Source: Chryseolinea sp. H1M3-3
Lineage (GTDB): Bacteria > Bacteroidota > Bacteroidia > Cytophagales > Cyclobacteriaceae
Direction of reading: 5' to 3'
Assembly (NCBI RefSeq): GCF_029360725.1
Contig: NZ_JARKMY010000019.1
Coordinates: 1-64,000, forward strand
DNA length: 64,000 nucleotides
Position 1 is the first letter of the stretch. The number at the start of each line of letters is the position of its first letter. Of this stretch, positions 10,027-19,727 are shown one piece after another. The notes beneath the pieces were generated by a model. That model did not search any database and was not told the DNA's origin. It saw only the letters and a program-made list of their open reading frames with translations. The translations under genes and the position numbers were made by a program.

Positions 10027-10890
10027 ATGAATTTGCCCAAACTCTTTGCGAAAATTGTCTCGCTTGCATTTATCGCTTCCATTGGCATTCTTTCATCGTG
10101 TAAAGAAGAAGAACGCCTCACCGCCGGCGATACCCAGGATATTTCTGAGGAAGCTTTGACGGACTCTTATTTCCAGGATACCGATGATCTGGGAGGTATA
10201 GCGATTGAATCACCGGAAGAATCACAATATAACGGCGGAAGGACATCCGGTAGTATTACGATTACCGATGACCGATTTAAATGCGCCACGGTGACCATTG
10301 AAGCAACAGGTACTACCGAAAACCCCCAGGGAATAATAACTGTAGATTTCGGCACTGGTTGTATTGATAATCGGTTGAACACAAGAAAGGGCAAATTGAA
10401 ATTTGCATACAATGGAAGGCGCTTTCAACCCGGATCTACAGTTGTGATGACCACCGAAAACTATAGCATTAATGACATCAAGTTGGAAGGAACACGCACA
10501 TCGACCAACGTCCAGGGCAGTACAAGTGATGCACCCAAGTTTAATGTGATATTAGCCAATGGCAAGGCTACTTTCCCTGATGGCTCTATCGCTGAACGTG
10601 AATCCAACATAACATGGGAATGGATCCGCGCTGCAAACCCATCAGAGGATTATCTGGTGATCGATCAGAAAAGCACAGCTTATGGAACAACGCGTGGCGG
10701 AAGATCTTATGAGGTTTCATTGGTTGAAGCGCTGAAATATAAAAGATTCTGCGGCATAGCTGTTGATGGCATAAAACGTTATCTCCTTGATGACGAAAAG
10801 GAAATCGTAATCGACTATGGAGATGGAACGTGCGACAAAGCAGTAACCATCACTGTCAATGGTGTGACACGCAACCTTAATGTGAATTAA
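10027..10890 (+). CDS. Putative lipoprotein of unknown function
   Basis: The 287-residue product starts with a lipoprotein signal peptide, lipobox LSSC with Cys25. The mature part begins with a Glu/Asp-rich linker and then a beta-rich region with repeated patterns such as SGSITITDDRF, VTIEATGTTENPQG and VDFGTGC. It ends with a short strand-rich segment containing DYGDGTCDKAVTITVNG. I do not recognise a named family; proteins of this look are common Bacteroidota surface lipoproteins. It is monocistronic, transcribed divergently from the DUF4159 gene, and followed by a probable terminator. Confidence 0.6.
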   Translation: MNLPKLFAKIVSLAFIASIGILSSCKEEERLTAGDTQDISEEALTDSYFQDTDDLGGIAIESPEESQYNGGRTSGSITITDDRFKCATVTIEATGTTENPQGIITVDFGTGCIDNRLNTRKGKLKFAYNGRRFQPGSTVVMTTENYSINDIKLEGTRTSTNVQGSTSDAPKFNVILANGKATFPDGSIAERESNITWEWIRAANPSEDYLVIDQKSTAYGTTRGGRSYEVSLVEALKYKRFCGIAVDGIKRYLLDDEKEIVIDYGDGTCDKAVTITVNGVTRNLNVN

Positions 10891-10914
10891 TAAAATCTTA
10901 GTTGGTTTTCGTTT

Positions 10915-10945
10915 AGGCCTGGAGAAATCCGGGCCTTATTATTTT
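10915..10945 (+). terminator. Probable rho-independent terminator
   Basis: The inverted repeat AGGCCTGG / CCGGGCCT with a six-base loop (one mismatch) is followed by TTATTATTTT. It lies 25 bases after the stop of the lipoprotein gene and before thyA. Confidence 0.55.
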
Positions 10946-11010
10946 CCTGCCGTTCTTGAGATTGTTGCGCACTATGCATTAATTGCAAAGCAATTAGCCA
11001 AAGCAATGTT

Positions 11011-11805
11011 ATGAAGCAATATCTTGACCTGATGCAGGAGATTTTGGAACAGGGAGCGAAAAAAAGTGACAGGACAGGTACCGGTACGCTTTCAGTTTTT
11101 GGCCGCCAATTGCGGTTTGACTTGTCTGAGGGTTTTCCTTTGGTCACGACAAAGAAGCTTCATTTGCGTTCTATTATATATGAATTGCTTTGGTTTCTGC
11201 GGGGCGATACAAACATTAAGTATCTGAAAGATAACGGAGTAACGATCTGGGATGAGTGGGCAGATGAAAATGGTGAACTGGGCCCTGTTTATGGACATCA
11301 ATGGAGGAGTTGGCCCGCCCCTGATGGAAAATCCATTGATCAGATTTCTCAGGTTATTGACCAGATCAAGCACAAACCAGATTCGCGCAGGCATATTGTT
11401 ACTGCATGGAACCCTTCTGAAGTTGATAAAATGGCATTGCCTCCATGCCATGCCTTGTTCCAATTTTATGTAGCAGATGGGAAATTATCTTGTCAGTTGT
11501 ATCAGCGAAGTGCAGATTATTTCCTTGGAGTTCCTTTTAATATTGCTTCATATGCACTCTTAACATTTATGTTCGCACAACAATGCGATCTGTTGCCGGG
11601 CGAATTTGTATGGACCGGAGGTGATGTTCATTTGTATGTAAATCATATTGATCAGGCTAAGCAGCAACTGGAAAGGAAGCCTTTTGCGTTGCCTCAGTTA
11701 AATATCCAGCGGAGACCTAAATCTATTTTCGATTATGGATATGAGGATTTCGAGATATTGAATTACCAGGCACATCCCTCCATCAAAGCACCTATCGCGG
11801 TTTGA
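11011..11805 (+). CDS. thyA: Thymidylate synthase
   Basis: The product makes dTMP from dUMP using 5,10-methylenetetrahydrofolate in the cytoplasm. It is 264 residues, the usual ThyA length, with the catalytic Cys146 in [10 protein letters not shown], the phosphate-binding arginines in KSDRTGTGT and DSRRHIV, and the dUMP-contact segment [17 protein letters not shown]. The C-terminus ends IKAPIAV as expected. A short perfect inverted repeat (AATTGC/GCAATT, 10981-10995) lies just upstream of the ATG. No folA follows; the next gene is a TolC-type protein behind a 274-base gap. Confidence 0.97.
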   Translation: MKQYLDLMQEILEQGAKKSDRTGTGTLSVFGRQLRFDLSEGFPLVTTKKLHLRSIIYELLWFLRGDTNIKYLKDNGVTIWDEWADENGELGPVYGHQWRSWPAPDGKSIDQISQVIDQIKHKPDSRRHIVTAWNPSEVDKMALPPCHALFQFYVADGKLSCQLYQRSADYFLGVPFNIASYALLTFMFAQQCDLLPGEFVWTGGDVHLYVNHIDQAKQQLERKPFALPQLNIQRRPKSIFDYGYEDFEILNYQAHPSIKAPIAV

Positions 11806-11847
11806 GCATTTGATGTAAAAGCCGAAGAAGGTGATAAGACTTTTTAA

Positions 11848-11887
11848 GTAACTATTTCATCTTTCATGTAACTATTAAATCTTTTTG
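11848..11887. repeat. Imperfect 20-bp direct repeat upstream of the tolC-like gene
   Basis: Two copies of a 20-base unit beginning GTAACTATT and sharing ATCTTT sit back to back at 11848-11867 and 11868-11887. The period is about two helical turns, as expected for a dimeric or tandem-binding regulator. The 11806-12079 gap otherwise holds no gene I can support. Confidence 0.4.
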
Positions 11888-12079
11888 CCGACAGATTGCG
11901 TATCAAAGTCGTAAGACGGAAAATTGTGAGGTTATAGTGGATTTATTAAAGACCGTTTAGTTCAGTTATTTCGCTTGATGACAGTTGATGAAGGATTCCA
12001 CAAGCTTGTAACATTAGTGGCGCTGCGGAGTCTTAGCTTAATGAAAAAGGTATTCCAGATCAGATCGTTGATATTTAGT

Positions 12080-13567
12080 ATGAAACATTTTCTAATAGTA
12101 GCGTTACTCTTATCGTTCACCGTATGTGTCGCTCAAATTGACACACTGAAACAACAATCCCTCACGCCGCCGGCTGCGGAAAAATGGACTTTGAAACAAT
12201 GTATTGATTATGCGTTGGCCAATAGTTTGAGTATACAACGGAGTAACTACAGCGTTGAAAGCAGTGAGGTAGACCTACGGCAATCAAAGTTTTCAAGGTT
12301 GCCGAGCGTCAACGGTAGTGTAGGATATGGGTACAGTTGGGGTAGAGGTTTGGACCCTGTAACAAATAGTTTTAATTCTACAGAGATAAGGTCTTCTAAT
12401 ATTTCTGGTAATGCGTCCCTTCCGATATATAATGGGATGCGAATTCACAATACCATCAAGCAGAATCAGCGTTCATTGGCGGCTTCAGAATATGACCTCG
12501 CGAAAGCAAAAAATGACCTGATACTTAACGTTTCGAATTTATTCATCAACGTAGTTTTCAATAAAGAGCTTGTAGAAAATGCCAAATTTCAACTCGCATC
12601 AAGTCAACAACAATTGGAGCGCACTAAAAAACAAGTTGAAGCTGGCGCTTTACCAAAATCTGAAGAGCTTAATCTCGATGCCCAGGTCGCTACTAACGAA
12701 GTTAGTGTTGTGCAGCAGGAGAATGCATTAGCTTTATCTATTCTTCAGCTTAAACAAGCACTGTTAATTCCTGCATCGCAGGGACTGGATGTTGAAGTTC
12801 CTGAACTAGATCCGGAGGAGTTGGTGATTGACCAAACCAGGGATGAAATCTTTGATATCGCGCGGAAGACGCTGCCAGAAATAAAAAGTGCTGAAATGAG
12901 AATTCAAGCTTCAAGGTTTGGTGTAAAAGCTGCGCGAGGAAACTTGTATCCTCGGTTAAGCTTGACAGCGGGTATTAATACGAATTATTCAAGTGCACAG
13001 GAACCGGTTTTTTACCCGGATGGAGGTTTTCAATTTCCGACTATGCGCGACGGTAGCGACAGGCCTCCGTTTGCATACGTGAATAAAGATCTTAGTGCAG
13101 GGGTATACGCAATTGAAGCAACGGGTACATACCGAAATACTTATTTGTTTAAAGATCAGATTAAAGATAATATTTATCGTACGCTGGGCTTCCAGTTAAA
13201 TATTCCGGTATTTAATGGATATTCTTCACGTGCAACTTTACAGCGTTCGATTATTCAAAATCAACAAGCGGAAATTGATGCCCTTCAAACTTCTCAAACA
13301 CTTCGTCAAAATGTTGAAACTTCATATAACGAAGCGTTAGCAGCATCTAAAGTGTATAATTCATCGTTGCGTCAGGTTCAGGCCCGCGAAGAAGCCTTTC
13401 GGATGATGGAGCAACGTTATAATGCCGGAGCTGCGACATCCTTTGAATATCAGGTTTCCCAAAACGATCTTTATCGCGCAAGAACAGATCTTACAAGAGC
13501 AAAATATGATTTTATTTTTAAGAAGAAAGTGCTCGATTTCTACCAAGGCAAAACTCTCGAATTTTAA
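12080..13567 (+). CDS. TolC family outer-membrane efflux protein
   Basis: I start at 12080 because MKHFLIVALLLSFTVCVAQ is a standard signal peptide; ATGs at 11975 and 12041 add a poor N-terminus. The mature protein (about 495 residues with signal) has the TolC/OEP layout: two halves each with a long alpha-helical hairpin (about residues 150-260 and 400-490) and strands such as GYGYSWGRGLDP and LGFQLNIPVFNGY at the barrel. It would form the outer-membrane duct of a tripartite exporter, with the adaptor gene 12 bases downstream. The inner-membrane pump is not in this operon. Confidence 0.88.
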   Translation: MKHFLIVALLLSFTVCVAQIDTLKQQSLTPPAAEKWTLKQCIDYALANSLSIQRSNYSVESSEVDLRQSKFSRLPSVNGSVGYGYSWGRGLDPVTNSFNSTEIRSSNISGNASLPIYNGMRIHNTIKQNQRSLAASEYDLAKAKNDLILNVSNLFINVVFNKELVENAKFQLASSQQQLERTKKQVEAGALPKSEELNLDAQVATNEVSVVQQENALALSILQLKQALLIPASQGLDVEVPELDPEELVIDQTRDEIFDIARKTLPEIKSAEMRIQASRFGVKAARGNLYPRLSLTAGINTNYSSAQEPVFYPDGGFQFPTMRDGSDRPPFAYVNKDLSAGVYAIEATGTYRNTYLFKDQIKDNIYRTLGFQLNIPVFNGYSSRATLQRSIIQNQQAEIDALQTSQTLRQNVETSYNEALAASKVYNSSLRQVQAREEAFRMMEQRYNAGAATSFEYQVSQNDLYRARTDLTRAKYDFIFKKKVLDFYQGKTLEF

Positions 13568-13579
13568 TTATCCCGCGCA

Positions 13580-14962
13580 ATGGCAAAACAAAAACAAAAG
13601 TCAAATAAGGTGATTTATTGGCTCATTGGAGCTGTAGCTGTTCTCTTGATCTTTTTTCTCGTAGGCAAATCTGCAGGTTGGATCGGAAAACCTAAAGAAT
13701 TGGAAGTTGAGCTTGTAAAAGCGACACGACTCACAATTATTGAAAAGGTGAGTGCCTCAGGAACAGTTCAACCTGTAACAGAAGTAAAAATTGCGCCGGA
13801 GGTTTCGGGAGAAATTATTGAATTGCTCATTGAGGAAGGGGATTCTGTAGCGAAAGGACAAACCCTTGTTAAGATCAGACCGGATACCTGGCAAAGCCAG
13901 TTGGAACGAGCAGAGGCGTCGTTGAGCCAGCAACGTGCAAACCTCGAGCAATCCAAATCAAACTTACTTCGAACACAAGCCACCTTTACGCGCGCAGAAT
14001 CAGAATACAAACGGCAAGAAAGGCTCTGGAAAGAAAAAGTAATTGCGGAAGCAGATTGGCAATTGGCAAAACAAAATTACGAGATCGCAAAAAATGACGT
14101 GCAATCTGCGGAGCAATCGGTTGAAGCTGCACGGTATGTTATTAGAAGTACCGAGGCTTCGTTACGCGAGGCCCGCGAAAACTTTAGGAAGACTTCAGTA
14201 GTAGCACCCATGAATGGAATCGTATCCAAACTTATTGTGAAGAATGGGGAGCGCGTTGTAGGAACAGCAACAATGGCAGGAACTGAGATGTTGCGTATTG
14301 CTGATTTGAATAAAATGGAAGTTCGCGTAAATGTGAACGAGAATGATATTGTGCGAGTACACTTAGGCGATACCGCTATCATTGATGTTGATGCATACGC
14401 TGCTGACAAAAAGGAATTCAAAGGTATTGTTACTCTGATTGCAAACACTGCGAAAGACAAAGTTTCGGCAGATGCCATAACAGAATTTGAGGTGAGAATT
14501 TTAATCCTTTCTTCGTCTTATCAGGATTTAATAAAAGCAGGAAACAAATTTCCTTTTCGGCCGGGCATGACAGCGAGTGTTGAAATAATGACAACAACAA
14601 AAAATAAGGCGTTGTCGGTACCACTTGCTTCAGTAACAACTCGAAATCCTGAGGAGGAAAAGAAAAACGAGCAAAATCCTGAAGGAAATAATCCAAACGC
14701 ACGTCAGACGAGTGATCAAAGTAAGCCTCAAAAGAAAACCGAGGATAAAACGGTTTTATTTGTTAACGAAAATGGTGTTGCCAAAATGGTTGAAGTAAAA
14801 ACAGGCATCAGTGATTATGATAACATAGAAATTTTATCGGGGGTGACGGAAGGAATGGAAATCATCACCGGGCCCTTTACGGCGGTATCCAAACGATTGA
14901 AAGATGGTGATAAAGTAAAACCGATGAAAAAACCTGAAGAGGATAAAAAGAATGGCAATTAA
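13580..14962 (+). CDS. Efflux periplasmic adaptor (HlyD/MFP family)
   Basis: The 460-residue product has one N-terminal membrane anchor (about residues 12-28), a biotinyl-lipoyl-like half motif (EVSGEIIELLIEEGDSV), a long coiled-coil hairpin (about residues 95-205), the second lipoyl half (VVAPMNGIVSKL) and beta-barrel domains. A low-complexity Lys/Asn/Gln-rich insert (about residues 355-390) precedes the membrane-proximal segment. It links an inner-membrane ABC or RND transporter to TolC; MacA-type ABC systems are the closest-looking relatives, but the partner is not encoded here. A strong terminator follows immediately. Confidence 0.88.
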   Translation: MAKQKQKSNKVIYWLIGAVAVLLIFFLVGKSAGWIGKPKELEVELVKATRLTIIEKVSASGTVQPVTEVKIAPEVSGEIIELLIEEGDSVAKGQTLVKIRPDTWQSQLERAEASLSQQRANLEQSKSNLLRTQATFTRAESEYKRQERLWKEKVIAEADWQLAKQNYEIAKNDVQSAEQSVEAARYVIRSTEASLREARENFRKTSVVAPMNGIVSKLIVKNGERVVGTATMAGTEMLRIADLNKMEVRVNVNENDIVRVHLGDTAIIDVDAYAADKKEFKGIVTLIANTAKDKVSADAITEFEVRILILSSSYQDLIKAGNKFPFRPGMTASVEIMTTTKNKALSVPLASVTTRNPEEEKKNEQNPEGNNPNARQTSDQSKPQKKTEDKTVLFVNENGVAKMVEVKTGISDYDNIEILSGVTEGMEIITGPFTAVSKRLKDGDKVKPMKKPEEDKKNGN

Positions 14963-14967
14963 ATAGC

Positions 14968-15000
14968 AAAGCCCTCCGATACAATCGGAGGGCTTTTTGT
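14968..15000 (+). terminator. Strong rho-independent terminator
   Basis: A perfect stem, AAAGCCCTCCGAT / ATCGGAGGGCTTT with a three-base loop, is followed by a T run. It lies 5 bases after the adaptor stop codon and separates the export operon from the pyrophosphatase gene. Confidence 0.92.
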
Positions 15001-15024
15001 TTAATATTGCCAAAAAAATAAGAA

Positions 15025-15561
15025 ATGGTACAACATCCTTGGCATGAAGTCGCAGTTGGCGAAAATCCACCCACACACGTAAATGGTATTATTGAGATCC
15101 CAAAAGGCTCACGTGCGAAATATGAGATTGATAAAGACAGCGGGTTGATTAAATTGGACAGAGTTCTTTACGCCTCAATGTACTATCCCTTGAATTATGG
15201 ATTCATTCCACAAACATTGGGTGAAGATCATGATCCCCTTGATATTGTAGTATTGACTCAAGTTACCGTGGTCCCCCGTTGTTTGATCCCATCAAAGGTG
15301 ATCGGTGTGATGCGCATGATTGACAGGGGCGAAGCTGACGACAAAATAATTGCAGTTGCTGAACAAGACGCAAGCGTTAGTCACATTGATGATGTAACCC
15401 AACTGCCAGAATATTTCCGGGTAGAGCTAAAACACTTTTTTGAAAATTACAAAGTGTTGGAAAATAAAAAAGTTGTGGTGGACGAATTTCAGTCGAAAGA
15501 AAAGGCTATGGAAATTATCGTTCAGAGCATTGAGTTTTACAAAAAGACTTTTCCGAAGTGA
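15025..15561 (+). CDS. ppa: Inorganic pyrophosphatase (family I)
   Basis: It hydrolyses pyrophosphate to orthophosphate in the cytoplasm, pulling biosynthetic reactions forward. The 178-residue product matches the family length and carries the metal-binding signature DHDPLD (residues 68-73), the early [11 protein letters not shown] substrate-contact stretch and the DRGEADDKI loop. It begins 25 bases after a terminator, so it probably has its own promoter, and its stop codon overlaps the GTG start of the glycosyltransferase gene. Confidence 0.96.
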   Translation: MVQHPWHEVAVGENPPTHVNGIIEIPKGSRAKYEIDKDSGLIKLDRVLYASMYYPLNYGFIPQTLGEDHDPLDIVVLTQVTVVPRCLIPSKVIGVMRMIDRGEADDKIIAVAEQDASVSHIDDVTQLPEYFRVELKHFFENYKVLENKKVVVDEFQSKEKAMEIIVQSIEFYKKTFPK

Positions 15562-16688
15562 AAATCGGTTTCGATGCGAAGCGATTCTTTAATAACTTTA
15601 CTGGGCTTGGTAACTATAGCAGGTTTGTAATAAATGCGTTGAGCGAATTCGTCGCCGATGATGAATATTTCCTCTATTCACCAAAAGCTAAAGACCATCC
15701 TGAATTCGCCTCAATTCTTAAGCGGCAAAATGTAAAAGTTATCACGCCACCCAAGGCCTATACTTTTTCACACACATCAAGTTTATGGCGTTCGTGGGGT
15801 GTTAGTCGTGAAGCTACCGTAAAAAAGCTCGACGTATTTCATGGGTTAAGTCAGGAATTGCCGGTTGGCCTACCAACAAAAGTCAAAAAAGTGGTTACTG
15901 TTCATGACCTTATTTTTATCCGTTATCCGGAATTGTATAAAAAGATTGATGTTGCTATTTACAAAGCGAAAGTGAAAGCGGCGTGTAGTAAAGCAGACAA
16001 AATAATTGCCACCAGCAAGCAAACAGCCGACGATATTATTGATCTTTTAAAAATCCATCCTTCTAAGATTGAGGTTGTGTATCAGGGAGCCCACCCGAAT
16101 TTCAAAAAGTGTTTTAGTCAGGAACAGATTCATTCCATAAAAACAAAATACAATCTCCCTCAACAATATATTTTGAATGTAGGGACGATAGAAGAAAGAA
16201 AAAATGCAATAGTGTTAGTAAAAGCATTGACGCTTTTGCCAAAAGAATTGAGAAAACAGATTGTCATCATTGGAAGGCCTACAAATTATAAAAATAAAAT
16301 TGTAGAGGAGGCAAAAAACCTTGGCGTAGCCGAGTGGATTATTTTTCTCCATGATGTACCGTTTACAGATTTGCCCGTCATCTATCAGGGCGCAGCAGTT
16401 TTTGTTTATCCCTCTTTTTTCGAAGGCTTTGGAATACCCATAGTGGAAGCGTTAGAATCGTCGGTGCCGGTGATCTCGGCTTTGGGTTCATGCCTGACAG
16501 AGGCGGGTGGCCCTGGTTCGATTTACATTCATCCGGACAGTGAAGAAGAGCTTGCATTCCAATTGAGACGAGTCCTGGGGGATGTTCAGTTGAGAACGGA
16601 GATGATCACCAGTGGGAAAAAATATGTCGAACAATTTGAACCAAAAGTGATTGCAAAAAAAATACACTTTGTGTATAAAACGATTTGA
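15558..16688 (+). CDS. Glycosyltransferase family 4 (GT-B fold)
   Basis: The GTG at 15558 overlaps the ppa stop and gives the expected N-terminus [20 protein letters not shown]. The 376-residue product has the two-Rossmann GT-B layout, the mid-protein hinge [12 protein letters not shown] and the donor-binding E-x7-E motif in [12 protein letters not shown] near residue 290. GT4 enzymes transfer an activated sugar to a glycan or lipid, with retention of configuration; donor and acceptor are not predictable here. No other polysaccharide gene is adjacent, so the coupling to ppa may be only transcriptional. Confidence 0.9.
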   Translation: MKIGFDAKRFFNNFTGLGNYSRFVINALSEFVADDEYFLYSPKAKDHPEFASILKRQNVKVITPPKAYTFSHTSSLWRSWGVSREATVKKLDVFHGLSQELPVGLPTKVKKVVTVHDLIFIRYPELYKKIDVAIYKAKVKAACSKADKIIATSKQTADDIIDLLKIHPSKIEVVYQGAHPNFKKCFSQEQIHSIKTKYNLPQQYILNVGTIEERKNAIVLVKALTLLPKELRKQIVIIGRPTNYKNKIVEEAKNLGVAEWIIFLHDVPFTDLPVIYQGAAVFVYPSFFEGFGIPIVEALESSVPVISALGSCLTEAGGPGSIYIHPDSEEELAFQLRRVLGDVQLRTEMITSGKKYVEQFEPKVIAKKIHFVYKTI

Positions 16689-16804
16689 TTTCTGAAGGAT
16701 GGTCGAATATGTTACAGTCAATACAACGATAGGGGTGTGGGTGTAGTTACAATACCAAGAATTTGTTAACGTTTCTCCCTCATAAACGAATTTTTCGAAA
16801 CCCG

Positions 16805-17731
16805 TCACAATGACTTTTGAGTAAAGCCAATAATTTCCATCATCCAGGCTATTCCAACATGTACAATGACACCTCCCCAAACACTTTTTGTTTCATATGC
16901 AATTACACCCAAAAGATAGCCGCCAAAAATTGAACTGATAGCTTCCCCTAACGGTTTGCCTGTGTGTAGGAAGCAGTAGGTAACAGCCATAGCCAAGACC
17001 GCATGTCTGCCGAGAATATTGATCATGCCAATCACCATAAACCCTCGGAAAAGGAATTCGACTGTGATAAAATCAAAACCGTATGCGAATTCATAGATCG
17101 CTACCGTAACCCATTCAGGTACGCCTAATGTTAAATGAGCAGGCGATACTTTATACATCGGGTACTGTTTCAAAAAACTCGGAAGGAAAGAAGCTGCAAT
17201 CATGATGGGCAGCATTATCATCAGCATTTGAAAATACGGGCGGGTATCGAAACGTTTGGGATGGAGACCATAGTAATGTTTTTCCTTGGCGTCGAAAAAA
17301 AGATACACAACGAATAACGGGAGAAGCACCGTAAATGCGCCAATAAGATTGACCACAACTTTATACGCCCAAAACTGTAATGAAGGATCAAACAATTCAC
17401 TTATCCAGTCGCGCAAGAATGGAACGCTGCTATCCAGGCTTAATGCAGACAAACCAACCACGCTCTTGATCCAAAAAGTTTTGTTTCTAAAGAATTGAAT
17501 TTTGGCAAAAACCGATGCGATAATGAGCGTGACATAATAAGCCGTAGCATAAAATAAAAAATAGTAAATAAACTTGGTGAACCCACGTTGGCTTTTTAAA
17601 ACCAGGTCATCAAAATTAAATTTGTAATTAATGAAGAGCGCGACCGCTACAAAGACGAATACGAAACTGTACTGTTTTGCATTAAAATCCTCTTTTATAT
17701 GCTGAACGAGGTACTTCCAGATCTTTTTCAT
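16805..17731 (-). CDS. CPBP-family intramembrane protein, motif 1 degenerate
   Basis: The 308-residue product has about seven to eight hydrophobic segments and the C-terminal CPBP/Rce1-like (Abi) region. Motif 1 reads VEFLFR (residues 224-229), so the first Glu of the canonical EExxxR is Val; motif 2 is YxxxH ending at His256; the last His is His291 in HVGIA. The family includes intramembrane glutamate proteases and proteins thought to be non-proteolytic. The ATG follows the maf stop directly (TAAATG), so it belongs to the DUF1015-maf-CPBP operon. Confidence 0.78.
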   Translation of the reverse strand: MKKIWKYLVQHIKEDFNAKQYSFVFVFVAVALFINYKFNFDDLVLKSQRGFTKFIYYFLFYATAYYVTLIIASVFAKIQFFRNKTFWIKSVVGLSALSLDSSVPFLRDWISELFDPSLQFWAYKVVVNLIGAFTVLLPLFVVYLFFDAKEKHYYGLHPKRFDTRPYFQMLMIMLPIMIAASFLPSFLKQYPMYKVSPAHLTLGVPEWVTVAIYEFAYGFDFITVEFLFRGFMVIGMINILGRHAVLAMAVTYCFLHTGKPLGEAISSIFGGYLLGVIAYETKSVWGGVIVHVGIAWMMEIIGFTQKSL

Positions 17732-18298
17732 TTACCAACGGATGAGGTGCTGATAAACTTTGTGAATGGGAAGGCCCATAACGTTGAAATAAGAGCCAAC
17801 TATTTTTTGAATGGCAACCATTCCGATCCAATCTTGCGCGCCGTAAGCACCCGCTTTGTCAAAAGGTTTGTAATGGTCAACATAAAATATAATCTCATCA
17901 GCTGTAAGGGGTTGAAAAGTCACTTCGGTTAAATCGTCGAAACTAATTTCTTTTTCTTTTGAAAGGATGCAGACGCCGGTCATCACATTGTGGGTATTTC
18001 CAGAAAGGTTGGTAAGCATTTCAATTGCTTCGTTCCGGTCTAAAGGCTTATTAAGAATTTGACTTCCCAATATCACCACCGTATCAGCGGTAAGCACAAT
18101 CTCATCCTTCATGGTCAATCTGAAGTACGCTGCTTTTTTTTCTGCCAAGTACTTTGCCACTTGGTCAAGGGGAAGGTCGTTGGGAAACGATTCATCAACA
18201 TCAGGTTTTTCTACTGTGAAGGTAAATCCAGCTTCCCGCATCAGGTATTGACGGCGGGGAGAACTAGACGCTACTACCAAGGGCCGTTTGGAAATCAT
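17732..18298 (-). CDS. maf: Maf family nucleoside triphosphate pyrophosphatase
   Basis: Maf proteins hydrolyse non-canonical or excess NTPs (dTTP/UTP-type subgroups are known) to monophosphates and are linked to division-septum control. The 188-residue product has the N-terminal ASSSPRR phosphate-binding motif, DVDESFP, the catalytic-Asp region LTADTVV and the C-terminal GAYGAQDWIG segment. It lies between the DUF1015 gene (4 bases upstream) and the CPBP gene (directly downstream) and is surely co-transcribed. Confidence 0.93.
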   Translation of the reverse strand: MISKRPLVVASSSPRRQYLMREAGFTFTVEKPDVDESFPNDLPLDQVAKYLAEKKAAYFRLTMKDEIVLTADTVVILGSQILNKPLDRNEAIEMLTNLSGNTHNVMTGVCILSKEKEISFDDLTEVTFQPLTADEIIFYVDHYKPFDKAGAYGAQDWIGMVAIQKIVGSYFNVMGLPIHKVYQHLIRW

Positions 18299-18301
18299 AT
18301 T

Positions 18302-19603
18302 TTAAAAGGGAGCATAAAATGGAAGAGCGAACTCCAATTCATTTATGGAAGTAAATAAAAGCCCACTAATTGTTTTGGGATAAAAATAAGTGGATTTCTG
18401 CGGCATTGTGTATCCACTTTGGCAAATTCTTTTTACGTCTTCAATGGTTACTCCATTGGTTATGATAGCTATTTGTACCTCGCCTTGAATGACGTTCCTC
18501 ATGCAATCGGGGAAACTATGATTAAACGACAGATGGTCCGATTGACGTTGTTCTTTGCCTGGAATTTTTAAGACTTTTTCGATAATGAAATAATGCATTA
18601 CGGTTAGGTCAAGTCTTTTTACTTCATCGGGAAAAGGCCATTTCAATTTTTCAAAGGACTCGGCCTTCAACCTGACTTTGAATGCCTTGTCCTTAAACAT
18701 TATTCCAAAGGCCCATTGCTTTCCCGCGATAACATCGGGGAGCGTATACATATCTTCAACTGGCCTTATAATAAAATCATCCTCCAATTTCCTAGCAATA
18801 GCGGCTTCATCAAAATCTGGTAGGTTATTCAGTAGCCTGTGTGTTGGCAGTATAATAAAATCGGCAGCTGCGGTGTTTGTCAGGTACATCAAATGAAAGT
18901 TGTATCCCGCCTTGCGTATATGCCCAGGGTGAAGCGCGTTTTGTTTTGCCTTATATATCAACGAAGCTTCATAACGATGGTGTCCATCTGCAAGAATCAC
19001 CGTCTTGTCTTCTAGAACTGATATGAACTTCTTAATTACTTCGGCATCATGAATAACAGCCAGTACATTCCTGACTCCCTGGTAATCCTCCGTTTCGTAA
19101 ATTGGATCTGTCATCGCAGCATCCATATAAGGTTCCAATTGAAAATCATTGTCTGTGTATAAACCATGCGTTGGACTGGAATGTAATTCAGTTTTTTCCA
19201 GAATGGACACGCTGTCATTGACCGTCTCCGGTATTGTATTTTCATAGCGAAGAACTACTTTCTCATCCCAGTCATAAGCACGAATGTGACAGATAAAACC
19301 TTTCCTGCAATATTCTCGCGGTGAGCTGCTGTGCGAAAAATACTGATAGTACACATAAATAGCCGGGATATCATCTTGAATCAAAATGCCATCTCGCTTC
19401 CATTCCTGCAGAAGCTTGGTTACATGGTCTTCGCCACCTGATTCCTCTGGAAGAGAAAGATGTATGCTATTATACGGAAGCTTATACAAGATATTTCTCT
19501 GCTTATCGGACATAACATCAAAAAGTGGCGATGTTAAGGCCTCGAGCGAAGCTGATAATTTTCTATTGTAACGCCACGGACGGATGGGAAGTATATCAGC
19601 CAT
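18302..19603 (-). CDS. DUF1015 family protein
   Basis: The 433-residue product matches DUF1015 along its full length: the N-terminal ILPIRPWRYN, the conserved ILADGHHRYEASL near residue 205 and the C-terminal tract with HYFIIEKVL and ...MPQKSTYFYPKTISGL. The DGHHR motif looks like a possible active or metal site, but no reaction is established. In many bacteria the family sits near serine-biosynthesis genes; none is present here. It is the first gene of the operon with maf and the CPBP protein. Confidence 0.85.
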   Translation of the reverse strand: MADILPIRPWRYNRKLSASLEALTSPLFDVMSDKQRNILYKLPYNSIHLSLPEESGGEDHVTKLLQEWKRDGILIQDDIPAIYVYYQYFSHSSSPREYCRKGFICHIRAYDWDEKVVLRYENTIPETVNDSVSILEKTELHSSPTHGLYTDNDFQLEPYMDAAMTDPIYETEDYQGVRNVLAVIHDAEVIKKFISVLEDKTVILADGHHRYEASLIYKAKQNALHPGHIRKAGYNFHLMYLTNTAAADFIILPTHRLLNNLPDFDEAAIARKLEDDFIIRPVEDMYTLPDVIAGKQWAFGIMFKDKAFKVRLKAESFEKLKWPFPDEVKRLDLTVMHYFIIEKVLKIPGKEQRQSDHLSFNHSFPDCMRNVIQGEVQIAIITNGVTIEDVKRICQSGYTMPQKSTYFYPKTISGLLFTSINELEFALPFYAPF

Positions 19604-19727
19604 TCTAAAGAAACAAATAAGCTAGTGCTAAGTTAAAATTTTCAGGGATAAGCTGTAGGAAAAGTTATAATTATCCGGAATACAAATTAGATTAGAAATG
19701 GATCACCAGTGGTATCGTATCAATGAC

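Noticed and set aside
11092-11463. 123-codon minus-strand frame over thyA
   Set aside because: It is antisense to thyA, whose catalytic motifs are intact.
11810-11847. AAAAG ... CTTTTT after thyA as a terminator
   Set aside because: The stem is only five A/T-rich base pairs with a long loop.
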